10,922 nt of DNA from an uncultured Sulfurovum sp. Lineage in GTDB: Bacteria; Campylobacterota; Campylobacteria; Campylobacterales; Sulfurovaceae. The notes beneath the pieces are model-generated. The model did no database searches and was not told where the DNA came from. It saw nothing but the letters and a program-made list of their open reading frames with translations. Below, piece after piece: positions 1 through 6,684 of this stretch. The first letter of the stretch is position 1; each line of letters opens with the position of its first letter. Position numbers and translations under genes: made by a program. The stretch lies in the NCBI GenBank assembly GCA_902727905.1, contig CACVAR010000006.1:1-10922 (forward strand), read 5' to 3'.

Positions 1-1
1 A

Positions 2-1072
2 TCACGTCCAAGTTATTTAGATGAAATTGCTGGAAAAGACATTGACTCTTATGAAACAGTAGATAACCAAACAGCGTTTGAGAAACTTATAGCTTCGATG
101 GAAGTTGTTGATAAAGCATGGATTTATGATCAATATGATTCTATGGTACAAACCAACACAACAAAAGCTCCAGGAAGTTTAGATGCTTCTTGTATTCGTA
201 TTAAAGAGACAGGTAAGGCTTTAGCTATGTCTGCTGACTGTAATCCTCGCTACTGTTATGTTGACCCAGAAAAAGGTGGTGCTTTAGCTGTTATGGAATC
301 TGGACGTAATGTTGCCATGTCTGGAGCTAGACCTCTTTCTATTACTGACTGTCTAAACTTTGGTAATCCAGAAAACCCAGAAGTTATGTGGCAGTTTGCG
401 CAAGCTTGTGAAGGTATTAAAGAAGCATGTTTGGAACTTAACACACCTGTTGTTTCTGGAAATGTTTCGCTTTATAATGAAACCAATGGTACTTCTGTTT
501 TCCCTACTCCTGCTATAGCTATGGTTGGACTTAATGAAGATGAGCGAAAAGTACTTCCATCATGTTTCCAAGAAGACGAAAACCACTTGGTACTTATAGG
601 AGATACAGGAACACAATTTGGTGCTTCACTTTATATTAAAGAGCTATTTGGTGAAACAGCAGGAACACTGGCTGACATTGACTACAAAAAAGAGTTAGCA
701 CTATGGAAACTTGTCATTGATGCGAACGATGAATGTCTTTTAACCTCAGCTAAAGATTTAAGTTCTGGTGGAATTGCTATAGCATTAGCAAAAATGGCTG
801 CTGTATCTGGTAGAGGTGTAGTTGCTGGAATCAGACTTGAAGACAAAAGAAGTCTATTCGACGAATCTCAATCTAGAGCTATCTTAGAAATAAGTTCAAA
901 AGAAAACCTTGACAAAGTGCTTGAAATGGCAAAAGAATTAGGACTTAGTACGGATATTATTGGTAAAGTTGGGGGAGACACACTTAAAATAAATGATATT
1001 GAAATGAATGTAGAAAAACTACAAGAAATCTACTTCTCTAGCTTTAAAAATGTTGTTGAGCAAGACATCTAA
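2..1072 (+). CDS. purL: Phosphoribosylformylglycinamidine synthase subunit PurL, 5'-truncated by window edge
   Basis: PurL makes FGAM from FGAR, ATP and ammonia delivered by PurQ, the fourth step of de novo purine synthesis, in the cytoplasm. The reading frame is open from base 2 with no start in view, so the gene begins outside the window; the visible 356 codons are about half of a small-type (about 730 aa) bacterial PurL. Family hallmarks seen are SRPSYLDEIAGK at the left edge, QYDSMVQTNT, NPRYCYVDPEKGGALAVMES, the SITDCLNFGNPENPE block and SGNVSLYNETNG. The C-terminal half contains DLSSGGIAIALAKMA, typical of the second AIRS-like C domain. An ATG at base 98 lies inside conserved sequence and is not the start. 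PurS and PurQ are not in view. A stem-loop overlaps the stop codon, so this is probably the end of its transcript. Identification is firm. Confidence 0.97.
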   Translation, partial: SRPSYLDEIAGKDIDSYETVDNQTAFEKLIASMEVVDKAWIYDQYDSMVQTNTTKAPGSLDASCIRIKETGKALAMSADCNPRYCYVDPEKGGALAVMESGRNVAMSGARPLSITDCLNFGNPENPEVMWQFAQACEGIKEACLELNTPVVSGNVSLYNETNGTSVFPTPAIAMVGLNEDERKVLPSCFQEDENHLVLIGDTGTQFGASLYIKELFGETAGTLADIDYKKELALWKLVIDANDECLLTSAKDLSSGGIAIALAKMAAVSGRGVVAGIRLEDKRSLFDESQSRAILEISSKENLDKVLEMAKELGLSTDIIGKVGGDTLKINDIEMNVEKLQEIYFSSFKNVVEQDI

Positions 1073-1092
1073 AGGTTACTAAACCTTTAGAT
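1067..1092 (+). terminator. Stem-loop at the end of purL
   Basis: ATCTAAAGGT (1067-1076) pairs perfectly over 10 bp with ACCTTTAGAT (1083-1092) around the 6-nt loop TACTAA. It overlaps the purL stop codon and lies 9 bp before the end of the converging minus-strand gene at 1102. The tract after the stem (TCTTAAGCC) is only weakly T-rich, so it is an imperfect intrinsic terminator; it may also protect the 3' end or act on both strands. Confidence 0.5.
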
Positions 1093-1101
1093 TCTTAAGC
1101 C

Positions 1102-1578
1102 TTAAACACATTGAAATGTGTCTTCTGTTGAATCGTAAAGGGGCTTTTTATTTTTTTCACAAAAAAACTCAGAATTGGGCAGTCCAGATTTTTCCAAAAT
1201 AATATCTTCAATCCTATCTGACTCTCCAGTAACCAATAATTCATTTTCATTCACGTTATCATCAGAGTAGATAACTTCTAAATCATTCATAACATATGAT
1301 GAATGTGGAAATACAGTAATGGTTTCGCCATCTAAAACAATGGTTATACTTTTATCAATAAAATTATTTTGTGTATTAGTATTCACTTCTTCAATATATC
1401 TTGGCTGCTCAAGAACAACTAAATTTTCTTCACTTTTTTCAAAACCTTTGGAAGGCTTTAGTTTGTCCAAGTTAACAAAACAAACACCTCCAACACATTT
1501 TGCTGTTCCAGCTCCTAAAAGAGTACTGGTTAACAATACAGCAACTGTACCTAATTTAAAAAAATTGTTATTTAACAT
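1102..1578 (-). CDS. Small secreted four-cysteine protein of unknown function
   Basis: I do not recognise this 158-residue protein. It begins MLNNNFFKLG, followed by the hydrophobic stretch TVAVLLTSTLLGAG and an AGTA-K boundary near residues 23-27. This is a typical Sec signal peptide cut by signal peptidase I. The nearby cysteine is preceded by lysine (TAKC), so there is no lipobox. The mature part would be about 132 residues, periplasmic or exported, with only four cysteines: C28 and C33 right after the cleavage site, and C140 and C157 at the C-terminus. They could form two disulfides or one joining the ends. The middle (about 76-125) is rich in beta-type and acidic residues, with no membrane segment. 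The ATG start is backed by AGAAGGA (plus-strand 1584-1590) at 5-nt spacing and a promoter candidate further upstream. It is transcribed toward purL and lies downstream of bpt across a 158-bp gap, so it may be independently expressed. That it is a real gene is likely; its function is open. Confidence 0.8.
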   Translation of the reverse strand: MLNNNFFKLGTVAVLLTSTLLGAGTAKCVGGVCFVNLDKLKPSKGFEKSEENLVVLEQPRYIEEVNTNTQNNFIDKSITIVLDGETITVFPHSSYVMNDLEVIYSDDNVNENELLVTGESDRIEDIILEKSGLPNSEFFCEKNKKPLYDSTEDTFQCV

Positions 1579-1583
1579 TCTTA

Positions 1584-1590
1584 TCCTTCT
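1584..1590 (-). promoter_or_regulatory. Ribosome binding site of the secreted four-cysteine protein
   Basis: The minus strand reads AGAAGGA, then five bases, then ATG. This is one of the better Shine-Dalgarno matches in the window and supports the start at 1578. Confidence 0.65.
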
Positions 1591-1601
1591 ATAAAGTCAT
1601 T

Positions 1602-1631
1602 ATTTTATTTTCCTAGTTACTATTATGTCAA
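1602..1631 (-). promoter_or_regulatory. Candidate sigma-70 promoter for the secreted four-cysteine protein
   Basis: On the minus strand TTGACA (plus-strand 1626-1631) is a perfect -35 box, followed after 18 bp by TAAAAT (1602-1607), a 5/6 -10 box. Transcription would start near 1595, giving a leader of under 20 nt that holds the AGAAGGA ribosome binding site. A strong -35 is unusual for this bacterial group, which makes the match more striking, but the DNA is AT-rich and chance matches are possible. Confidence 0.45.
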
Positions 1632-1723
1632 AAAAGTGATGAGAATACACACAAAATAGTGCTTTTTTATCAAAAAATTCAAAAAATAGAGAAAAACTAA
1701 AATAAAATAAAACATCAAAGATG

Positions 1724-1753
1724 ATTATAGTATGAATTACTGTGGAATTCCAA
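1724..1753 (-). promoter_or_regulatory. Second, upstream promoter candidate reading away from the end of bpt
   Basis: The minus strand has TTGGAA (plus-strand 1748-1753, 4/6 match to a -35), an 18-bp spacer and a perfect TATAAT (1724-1729). It straddles the bpt stop codon and would start RNA near 1717, leaving about 138 nt of A/T-rich leader before the secreted-protein gene. A short CATC-AAA-GATG dyad (1713-1723) followed on the minus strand by a T-rich run lies just where bpt transcription could end. That stem is too short for me to call a terminator. I see nothing else in the 158-bp gap. Confidence 0.3.
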
Positions 1754-2498
1754 ACAGTTTCCAGTCGCTGATTTCATCAACATTTGGGAAGCCATCCAAG
1801 ATTTCTTGTGGCTGAAAGTTTGGTTTGTAGGCAAATGCTTTACAACCATCTACCCAATAGCCAAGGTATATCCATGGTAAATCTAAAACTTTTGCCAACT
1901 CAATTTGATATAAAAGAGAATAGGTTCCAAGAGATAAATTAAGATAGTCAGGGTCATAATAAAAATAAATAGAAGAGATGCCATCATCTAAAATATCTAT
2001 TAAGTCAACCCCAATTAAATTGCCATCTTTAATATAAAGAACCTCTTTACCAAAGTCATGTGCACCTTCAACAAAGTTTTCTTTATATTCTCTGGGTGAA
2101 ATATTACGATGAGACCAACCATCATTCTTATGTTTATATGCATGATACTTATTATAAAGATTAATATGTGCTTGAGACAAAGTAGGTTTTTGAATAATAA
2201 TTTCAGTCTCTTTGTTACGTTTTATTGCTTTCTTTTGAGATTTTCTGGCTTTAAAATTCTCAACATCAATACGTAAAGATTTACACTCATTACAACCCTC
2301 ACAAATTGGATGAAAATAATAATATCCAAAACGGCGCCAACCACGGTTAATAAGCGCAGTGTTGTATTCTTGTGTAACATTCTCAATATGCTTATAGCTC
2401 ATACGAACGCTTCTGCCTTCTAAATAAGCACAATCATAATCTAGCATAGAAAAATCTGTTGATTTGGGAGGTGTACCTGTAAACGTGTTATTATTCAT
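1737..2498 (-). CDS. bpt: Aspartate/glutamate leucyltransferase (Bpt, ATE family)
   Basis: Bpt enzymes move leucine from Leu-tRNA to N-terminal Asp or Glu of proteins, creating a degron recognised by ClpS/ClpAP (the bacterial N-degron pathway, cytoplasm). This 253-residue protein has the usual length. The N-terminal ATE domain shows YDCAYL at 21-26, then GWRRFGYYYFHPICEGCNEC (53-72) with cysteines 66, 69 and 72, and a basic segment with KARKSQKKAIKRN (83-95). The C-terminal domain shows YFYYDPDY near 178-185, LGTYSLLYQIELA (190-202) and the hallmark YLGYWVDGCKAFAYKPNFQP (211-230). Known bacterial members of this group act as leucyl rather than arginyl transferases; the substrate choice here is inferred from family. 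The ATG start has no clear Shine-Dalgarno upstream (AAATTATTATT). It is divergent from the trmN6-like gene with a 71-bp spacer. Confidence 0.9.
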   Translation of the reverse strand: MNNNTFTGTPPKSTDFSMLDYDCAYLEGRSVRMSYKHIENVTQEYNTALINRGWRRFGYYYFHPICEGCNECKSLRIDVENFKARKSQKKAIKRNKETEIIIQKPTLSQAHINLYNKYHAYKHKNDGWSHRNISPREYKENFVEGAHDFGKEVLYIKDGNLIGVDLIDILDDGISSIYFYYDPDYLNLSLGTYSLLYQIELAKVLDLPWIYLGYWVDGCKAFAYKPNFQPQEILDGFPNVDEISDWKLFGIPQ

Positions 2499-2569
2499 AA
2501 TAATAATTTTATCTAAAAATTGTCAATTTATAGTAAAATTCAACTTGATTTTTATTTGGAGACTTATCT
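2499..2569. promoter_or_regulatory. Divergent promoter region between bpt and the trmN6-like gene
   Basis: This 71-bp spacer must drive both directions. Rightward, TATAGT (2529-2534) overlaps TAAAAT (2534-2539); either could serve as the -10, giving a leader of about 25-30 nt with GGAGA at 2558-2562. Leftward, the minus strand reads ACTATAAATTGACAATTTTTAGATAAAATT, with TATAAA and TAAAAT as -10 candidates; the TTGACA there lies only 9 bp before TAAAAT, so they are not a normally spaced pair. Exact starts cannot be fixed by eye. Confidence 0.35.
2558..2562 (+). promoter_or_regulatory. Ribosome binding site fixing the TTG start of the trmN6-like gene
   Basis: GGAGA is followed after 7 bases by TTG at 2570. 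An in-frame TGA at 2546-2548 blocks any start further upstream, and no ATG or GTG lies between it and the TTG. The site therefore decides the start. Confidence 0.65.
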
Positions 2570-3265
2570 TTGTATCTATATCAACCCAGTTCAGGCTATG
2601 CTTATAATAGTGACTCTATCTTTTTATATGACTTTATATCAAAATTTAAACCAAAAGGTTCATTACTTGATGTTGGTTGTGGTGTTGGTATTATCTCCTT
2701 ACTACTAAGCCGAGACTTTAATATACAGACTACTATTGTTGATAAGCAAGAAATCATGCTCCAATATGCTAAACATAACTACGCGCTTAATCAACTAGAG
2801 GTAAAGGCAACACGTCAAGACTTCACAATGTTCTCAGAAAAAGAGAAGTTTGACTATGTTGTCTCTAACCCTCCTTTTTATGATCAAAATGTTACTCAAA
2901 GTGAAAATGAGCATCTTAACATTGCACGATATGCTCAGCACCTTCCCATAGAGACATTTATTGCTAAAGTAAAAAAAGTTTTAAAACCACGAGGTCGTTT
3001 TATATTTTGCTATGATGCTAAACAAGTTGATAAACTACTGCATAGTCTTATAACAAATAAACTAAACCCAGAACAAATACGTTTTGTACATTCAAAAATA
3101 GATCGTGATTCAAAGCTTGTTATGATTGCAGCCCGAATGAATTCAAAGTCTATGATGAAAGTTTTACCTCCACTTGTTGTTTTTAATGAACAAAGTAACT
3201 ATAATAACGAAGCTAAAAAAGCTTTTGAAAAAGCTGGAACTAACAGCATTAAAGGAGACTATTAA
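2570..3265 (+). CDS. tRNA1(Val) adenine-37 N6-methyltransferase-like enzyme (TrmN6/YfiC family)
   Basis: This is a 231-residue class I SAM-dependent methyltransferase. The N-terminus YLYQPSSGYAYNSDSIFLYD carries the substrate-pocket block typical of the TrmN6 (YfiC, COG4123) group. SAM motif I is LLDVGCGVG (32-40); the acidic motif II is IVDKQ (56-60). The catalytic motif IV is NPPF (100-103), as expected for enzymes methylating an exocyclic amine of a base, followed by YDQNVTQSENEHLNIARYAQ, where the family has a conserved segment ending in AR-Y. The likely target is A37 of a tRNA, but substrate choice inside this family cannot be read from sequence. It starts at TTG. It ends exactly where the next ATG begins (TAA then ATG), with AAAGGAG (3251-3257) inside its 3' end serving the next gene, so the two are probably translated together. 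Confidence 0.82.
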   Translation: MYLYQPSSGYAYNSDSIFLYDFISKFKPKGSLLDVGCGVGIISLLLSRDFNIQTTIVDKQEIMLQYAKHNYALNQLEVKATRQDFTMFSEKEKFDYVVSNPPFYDQNVTQSENEHLNIARYAQHLPIETFIAKVKKVLKPRGRFIFCYDAKQVDKLLHSLITNKLNPEQIRFVHSKIDRDSKLVMIAARMNSKSMMKVLPPLVVFNEQSNYNNEAKKAFEKAGTNSIKGDY

Positions 3266-3649
3266 ATGGATAATCAGATTTTATCTGAAGTAGGCTATGA
3301 CTTTAAATTTACACCCTCAGCATGTGATGCTTGTGGTGGTGCTTGTTGTACTGGTAGCAGTGGTTATATTTGGGCAAAATATCCTGAAATAGAAGCAATG
3401 GCAAAATTCCTAGAACTAAGTGTTGAAGAATTTGCTACAATGTACTTAAAGAAAATTAAGCATCGATACTCTATAATAGAAAAAAAAATGGATGATGAAA
3501 ACTTTGCATGTGTCTTTTTTGATGAAAAATTAAAACAGTGTAGCATCTATTCTGTACGACCACGACAATGTAGAACTTTTCCTTTTTGGGAAATATTTAA
3601 AAATAATAGTGAAGAGGTGGAGCAAGAGTGTCCAGGAATCATAAAGTAA
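3266..3649 (+). CDS. YkgJ-family cysteine-cluster protein (CxxCxxxCC, putative Zn/Fe binding)
   Basis: This 127-residue protein of the YkgJ family (PF03692, CxxCxxCC type) has eight cysteines: C20, C23, C27 and C28 in SACDACGGACC, C82 in FACVFF, C92 in KQCSIY, C102 in RPRQCRTFPFWE and C122 in QECPG. The RPxxCRxFPFW block is a strong family mark. Members are thought to bind zinc or an iron-sulfur cluster; a biochemical role is not established, and I cannot assign one. There is no signal peptide or membrane segment, so it is probably cytoplasmic. The start is fixed by AAAGGAG with 8-nt spacing and abuts the preceding stop. The stop overlaps the next ATG by one base (TAATG), which suggests translational coupling to the TPR lipoprotein gene. 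Confidence 0.85.
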   Translation: MDNQILSEVGYDFKFTPSACDACGGACCTGSSGYIWAKYPEIEAMAKFLELSVEEFATMYLKKIKHRYSIIEKKMDDENFACVFFDEKLKQCSIYSVRPRQCRTFPFWEIFKNNSEEVEQECPGIIK

Positions 3650-4995
3650 TGCATAAAACTATAATTATACTATTTACCCTTTTAGCCTTTTATCTTATAG
3701 GTTGTAGTACTTATACTATACCAAGCGAAAGTAAAGTCATCATTCCTAAAGAAGAGTTAAATGACTATAATCCAAAAAGTTTTTCCAAAAATACTAAAGA
3801 AGAGTCAAAAAGAAAACTTGCGAATGAAGACCAACTCATTATTCAAGCAATTTTCTTAGAAGAAGAAGGTGCTTACCAACAAAGTAATGAATTCTATGCC
3901 TTACTCTATGAAACAACAGGGAAAGAGGAGTATCTTTTAAAAGAATTAAATACTGCTCATCAGGCAGGTATTGTTTCTAAAAACCTTGATAACTTAAAGA
4001 TTTATACACAAAAAAACCCTAAAAATTTACAAGCACAACGTTTACTACTCTCTTTTTATTTAAAAAACAAAGAGTATGAGAAAGCAAAAAATGTTGGAAG
4101 TAACTTAACTAAGATGTCTGACCATGCTGTTGATTATGAACTTACGGCAAATCCATATATTTTTACAGGTGACTATGAAACTTCGTTAAAATACCTAAAA
4201 GAAGCCTATAAAAAAACCCTCAATGAAAATATATTACTAAAAATTGTAACCATTCAAATCAATTACCTTCAAGAAATTGACAATGCTGTTGGAATGTTAG
4301 AGCAGCATAGAAAAGAACAAACATGTTCAGAAAAAATTTGTTTACAACTTGCTGGTATTTATGCTAATCAGAATAAGCCCTCTAAACTTATTCCTATTTA
4401 CAAAAATCTTTATGATAAAACTAAAAAAGAGATTTATTTAGAAAAAGTTATAGAAAGTTATCTTTTAAATCAAGACCTTGATAATGCTATTACTTATTTA
4501 GAAATAAGTAAAGGTAATTCCATTCTACTCTACTCTTTATACATGGAACAAAAATCTTATCTAAAAGCTAATAAACTAACAAAAATGCTATTGGCAAAAA
4601 CAAAAGATCCAAAATGGTATGCTGAGTCTGCTATTTCTCTTTATGAGTCCTTAGCAAATAAAGATGATAAAACCGAACTCAAAAAAGTGATTAATCAATT
4701 CGAAAAAGCCTTAGAACTTGGTGAAAAAAGCCCTGTCTATTTAAACTACTATGGATATACACTTATAGACAAAGACATAGACATAGAAAAAGGTTTAAAA
4801 ATCATCGAAAAAGCCTTAGCAGAAGAACCTGAAAACACTTATTTTTTAGACTCTCTTGCATGGGGAAACTACAAATTAAATAACTGTGAGAAAGCCTATC
4901 CAATTATGAAAAAAGTTGTTGAAGTTGAAGGCTTAAATGAAGAAGAGATTATTGAGCATTGGAATGCAATACATAACAAATGTAAATCAGAATAA
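3649..4995 (+). CDS. TPR-repeat lipoprotein
   Basis: The N-terminus MHKTIIILFTLLAFYLIGC is a lipoprotein signal peptide with lipobox LIGC, so the mature protein would be acylated on Cys19 and membrane-anchored facing the periplasm. After a polar linker (to about residue 60) come helical repeats of tetratricopeptide type through the rest of the 448 residues. The clearest pairs are near 76-105, 137-160, 175-200, 270-290 and, most conserved, 362-430 (YLNYYGYTLIDKD, GLKIIEKALAEEPEN, LDSLAWGNYKLNNCEKAYPI). That last region resembles the C-terminus of other bacterial TPR lipoproteins. The role is probably protein-protein contact in the envelope; the partner is unknown. I chose the ATG at 3649, one base into the previous stop; a GTG at 3628 (7 extra residues, GGAG 5 nt upstream) is a real alternative and keeps the signal peptide intact. 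Confidence 0.85.
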   Translation: MHKTIIILFTLLAFYLIGCSTYTIPSESKVIIPKEELNDYNPKSFSKNTKEESKRKLANEDQLIIQAIFLEEEGAYQQSNEFYALLYETTGKEEYLLKELNTAHQAGIVSKNLDNLKIYTQKNPKNLQAQRLLLSFYLKNKEYEKAKNVGSNLTKMSDHAVDYELTANPYIFTGDYETSLKYLKEAYKKTLNENILLKIVTIQINYLQEIDNAVGMLEQHRKEQTCSEKICLQLAGIYANQNKPSKLIPIYKNLYDKTKKEIYLEKVIESYLLNQDLDNAITYLEISKGNSILLYSLYMEQKSYLKANKLTKMLLAKTKDPKWYAESAISLYESLANKDDKTELKKVINQFEKALELGEKSPVYLNYYGYTLIDKDIDIEKGLKIIEKALAEEPENTYFLDSLAWGNYKLNNCEKAYPIMKKVVEVEGLNEEEIIEHWNAIHNKCKSE

Positions 4996-5013
4996 AAAAG
5001 AAAGAAGAAGACA

Positions 5014-5808
5014 TTGGCAAAAATTTTAGACGACATCATAAAAAAAACAAAAGCAGATTTAGAAAAGAGAAAAGTTGACTATCCACTAGAGTGGCTAGGT
5101 CGCTCTTTAGCTCTTAACCCTTTCGCTCCTAAGGATGTTTTTACAGCACTTAAGTCTACAGAGGAAAATCCTTACAGAATCATTGCAGAAGTAAAAAAAG
5201 CCAGTCCGAGTAAAGGAATTATTCGAGAAGACTTTAACCCTATGGAAATTGGTCAAGCCTATGAAAAAGGTGGAGCCGATTCACTTTCTATTTTAACCGA
5301 ACCTCACTTTTTTAAAGGTGACAAAGAGTACTTAGGTATGGTTCGTCGTTATACCTCTATACCTCTTTTACGTAAAGATTTTATTGTCGATGAGTACCAA
5401 TTGGTTGAAGCCCTAGCCTATGGTGCTGACTATGTTTTACTAATTGCTACAGCCTTAAGTCGTAAAGAGTTAAAAAACTTACTAAACTATACCCGTCACT
5501 TAGGCATGCAAGCCCTAGTAGAAATTCATGATAAAACAGACCTTACTAAAGCCATTTTTGCTGGCGCTGATATTATTGGTATTAATCACCGTAATCTGGA
5601 AACCTTTGAAATGGACATGAGTTTAAGTGAAAAGCTAATCCCACTTATTCCTAACAACAAAATTATTGTTGCAGAGAGTGGGATTACCGATCATCAAACA
5701 GTACAGGAACTCTCTAAAGTTGGGGCTGATGCTTTCTTAGTAGGTGAACACTTTATGCGTCAAGACGATATTACACAGGCAGTTAAAAACTTAAAGTACG
5801 GACAATAA
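5014..5808 (+). CDS. trpC: Indole-3-glycerol phosphate synthase
   Basis: TrpC closes and decarboxylates CdRP to indole-3-glycerol phosphate in tryptophan synthesis. The 264-residue length fits a stand-alone enzyme, not a TrpCF fusion. Active-site residues known from the family are all present with correct spacing: E59 and K61 in EVKKASPSKG, K121 in LLRKDF, E170 in LVEIHD, N191 in GINHRNL, and E221-S222 in VAESGI. The phosphate-binding C-terminal part reads GADAFLVGEHFMR. The only possible start is TTG at 5014, since the in-frame TAA of the preceding gene lies 18 nt upstream with no ATG or GTG between; a purine-rich AAGAAG stretch precedes it. It lies between the TPR lipoprotein gene and an SDR gene 3 nt downstream, with no other trp gene in view. 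Confidence 0.96.
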   Translation: MAKILDDIIKKTKADLEKRKVDYPLEWLGRSLALNPFAPKDVFTALKSTEENPYRIIAEVKKASPSKGIIREDFNPMEIGQAYEKGGADSLSILTEPHFFKGDKEYLGMVRRYTSIPLLRKDFIVDEYQLVEALAYGADYVLLIATALSRKELKNLLNYTRHLGMQALVEIHDKTDLTKAIFAGADIIGINHRNLETFEMDMSLSEKLIPLIPNNKIIVAESGITDHQTVQELSKVGADAFLVGEHFMRQDDITQAVKNLKYGQ

Positions 5809-5811
5809 AAT

Positions 5812-6627
5812 ATGCAAAACATTGTCATTACAGGTTGTTCAACAGGTATTGGCTTAGCCACGGCTCAATACTTAAAAGAACAAGGGTATAAAGTTTACCC
5901 AACAGTTAAAAATGAAAAAGATTTAGCTCTCCTACATGCTATGGGTTTTGAGAATGTAATGAAACTAGATGTACGAGAGAGTAACGAAATATCTGAAGTT
6001 ATCAATGCTGTAATAAATGAAGATGGAAAAATAGATACGTGGTTTAACAATGCAGGTTTTGGACAGGCAGGTGCTTTAGAAGACATAGAAACAAACATTT
6101 TAAGAGAACAGTTTGAGACCAATGTATTTGGACTACATGAATGCACAAAACAAATTATTCCTGTTATGAGAAAACAAGGTTATGGAAAAATTATTCAGCA
6201 CTCTTCTGTTTTAGGTTTAGCCTCTTTACTTGGTCGAGGTTCTTATAATGCAAGTAAATATGCCATAGAAGGATTAACTGATACATTAAGACTCGAACTG
6301 GATGGAACAAATATCTACCCCATTCTTCTAAATACTGGACCCATTACAAGTTCTTTTAGAAAAAATGCTATGAAAAAACTAGAAGAAAATGTAGATACCA
6401 AGAACTCTGTTTTTTCAGATTATTATGAAAAAGCATTAAACGCTGACAAGTCTAAAGTTCCATTTAATGAAGAAGCCATTTCTGTAGCAAAATATGTACA
6501 CAAAATCATCTTATCTAAAAAGCCAAAACCAAGATACTACATTACTAAAGCTACTTACTTACTAGGCTATGCTAAACGTATTTTGAGTACTTCCCTGTTA
6601 GATAAGCTCTTGAAAAAAATTGGCTAA
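5812..6627 (+). CDS. Short-chain dehydrogenase/reductase (classical SDR)
   Basis: This is a 271-residue NAD(P)-dependent oxidoreductase with a Rossmann fold. The cofactor motif is TGCSTGIG (7-14), LDV at 52-54 contacts the adenine side, NNAG is at 79-82, and the catalytic residues are S132 (HSSVLG), Y145 and K149 (YNASK), with N104 in ETNVFG as the probable fourth member of the tetrad. After the core, a C-terminal segment (about 238-271, KPRYYITKATYLLGYAKRIL) is of the kind seen in SDRs acting on lipophilic substrates and could sit against the membrane. The substrate cannot be read from sequence. The ATG follows the trpC stop by 3 nt with only GGA as a weak ribosome binding site, so it probably depends on read-through from trpC. 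An 82-bp gap then separates it from cysE. Confidence 0.9.
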   Translation: MQNIVITGCSTGIGLATAQYLKEQGYKVYPTVKNEKDLALLHAMGFENVMKLDVRESNEISEVINAVINEDGKIDTWFNNAGFGQAGALEDIETNILREQFETNVFGLHECTKQIIPVMRKQGYGKIIQHSSVLGLASLLGRGSYNASKYAIEGLTDTLRLELDGTNIYPILLNTGPITSSFRKNAMKKLEENVDTKNSVFSDYYEKALNADKSKVPFNEEAISVAKYVHKIILSKKPKPRYYITKATYLLGYAKRILSTSLLDKLLKKIG

Positions 6628-6647
6628 CCCCATCAACTTGCTTTAAG

Positions 6648-6684
6648 TAAAGGTAGCTATCTTAGCAAAGATACAAAACCTTTA
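6648..6684 (+). promoter_or_regulatory. Nested dyad overlapping the cysE promoter
   Basis: An outer pair TAAAGG (6648-6653) / CCTTTA (6679-6684) encloses a perfect inner hairpin TATCTT-AGCA-AAGATA (6658-6673). The inner dyad covers the expected -35 zone, and the outer right arm runs into the cysE -10 box. It could be an operator or an RNA fold in read-through from the SDR gene. There is no T-run after it, so it is not a normal terminator. Confidence 0.3.

Noticed and set aside
1319..1594. Plus-strand open frame of 91 codons opposite the secreted-protein gene
   Set aside because: It mirrors the minus-strand gene, which has a signal peptide, promoter and ribosome binding site. The hydrophobic look of the mirror product comes from the A/T-rich antisense, and it has no start signals of its own.
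1713..1723. CATC-AAA-GATG hairpin with a T-rich tract on the minus strand as bpt terminator
   Set aside because: The stem has only four base pairs and a three-base loop; in DNA this A/T-rich that is not enough.
2520..2708. Plus-strand open frame of 62 codons overlapping the start of the trmN6-like gene
   Set aside because: It uses a different frame from the conserved methyltransferase N-terminus and SAM motif, and nothing in it resembles a protein family.
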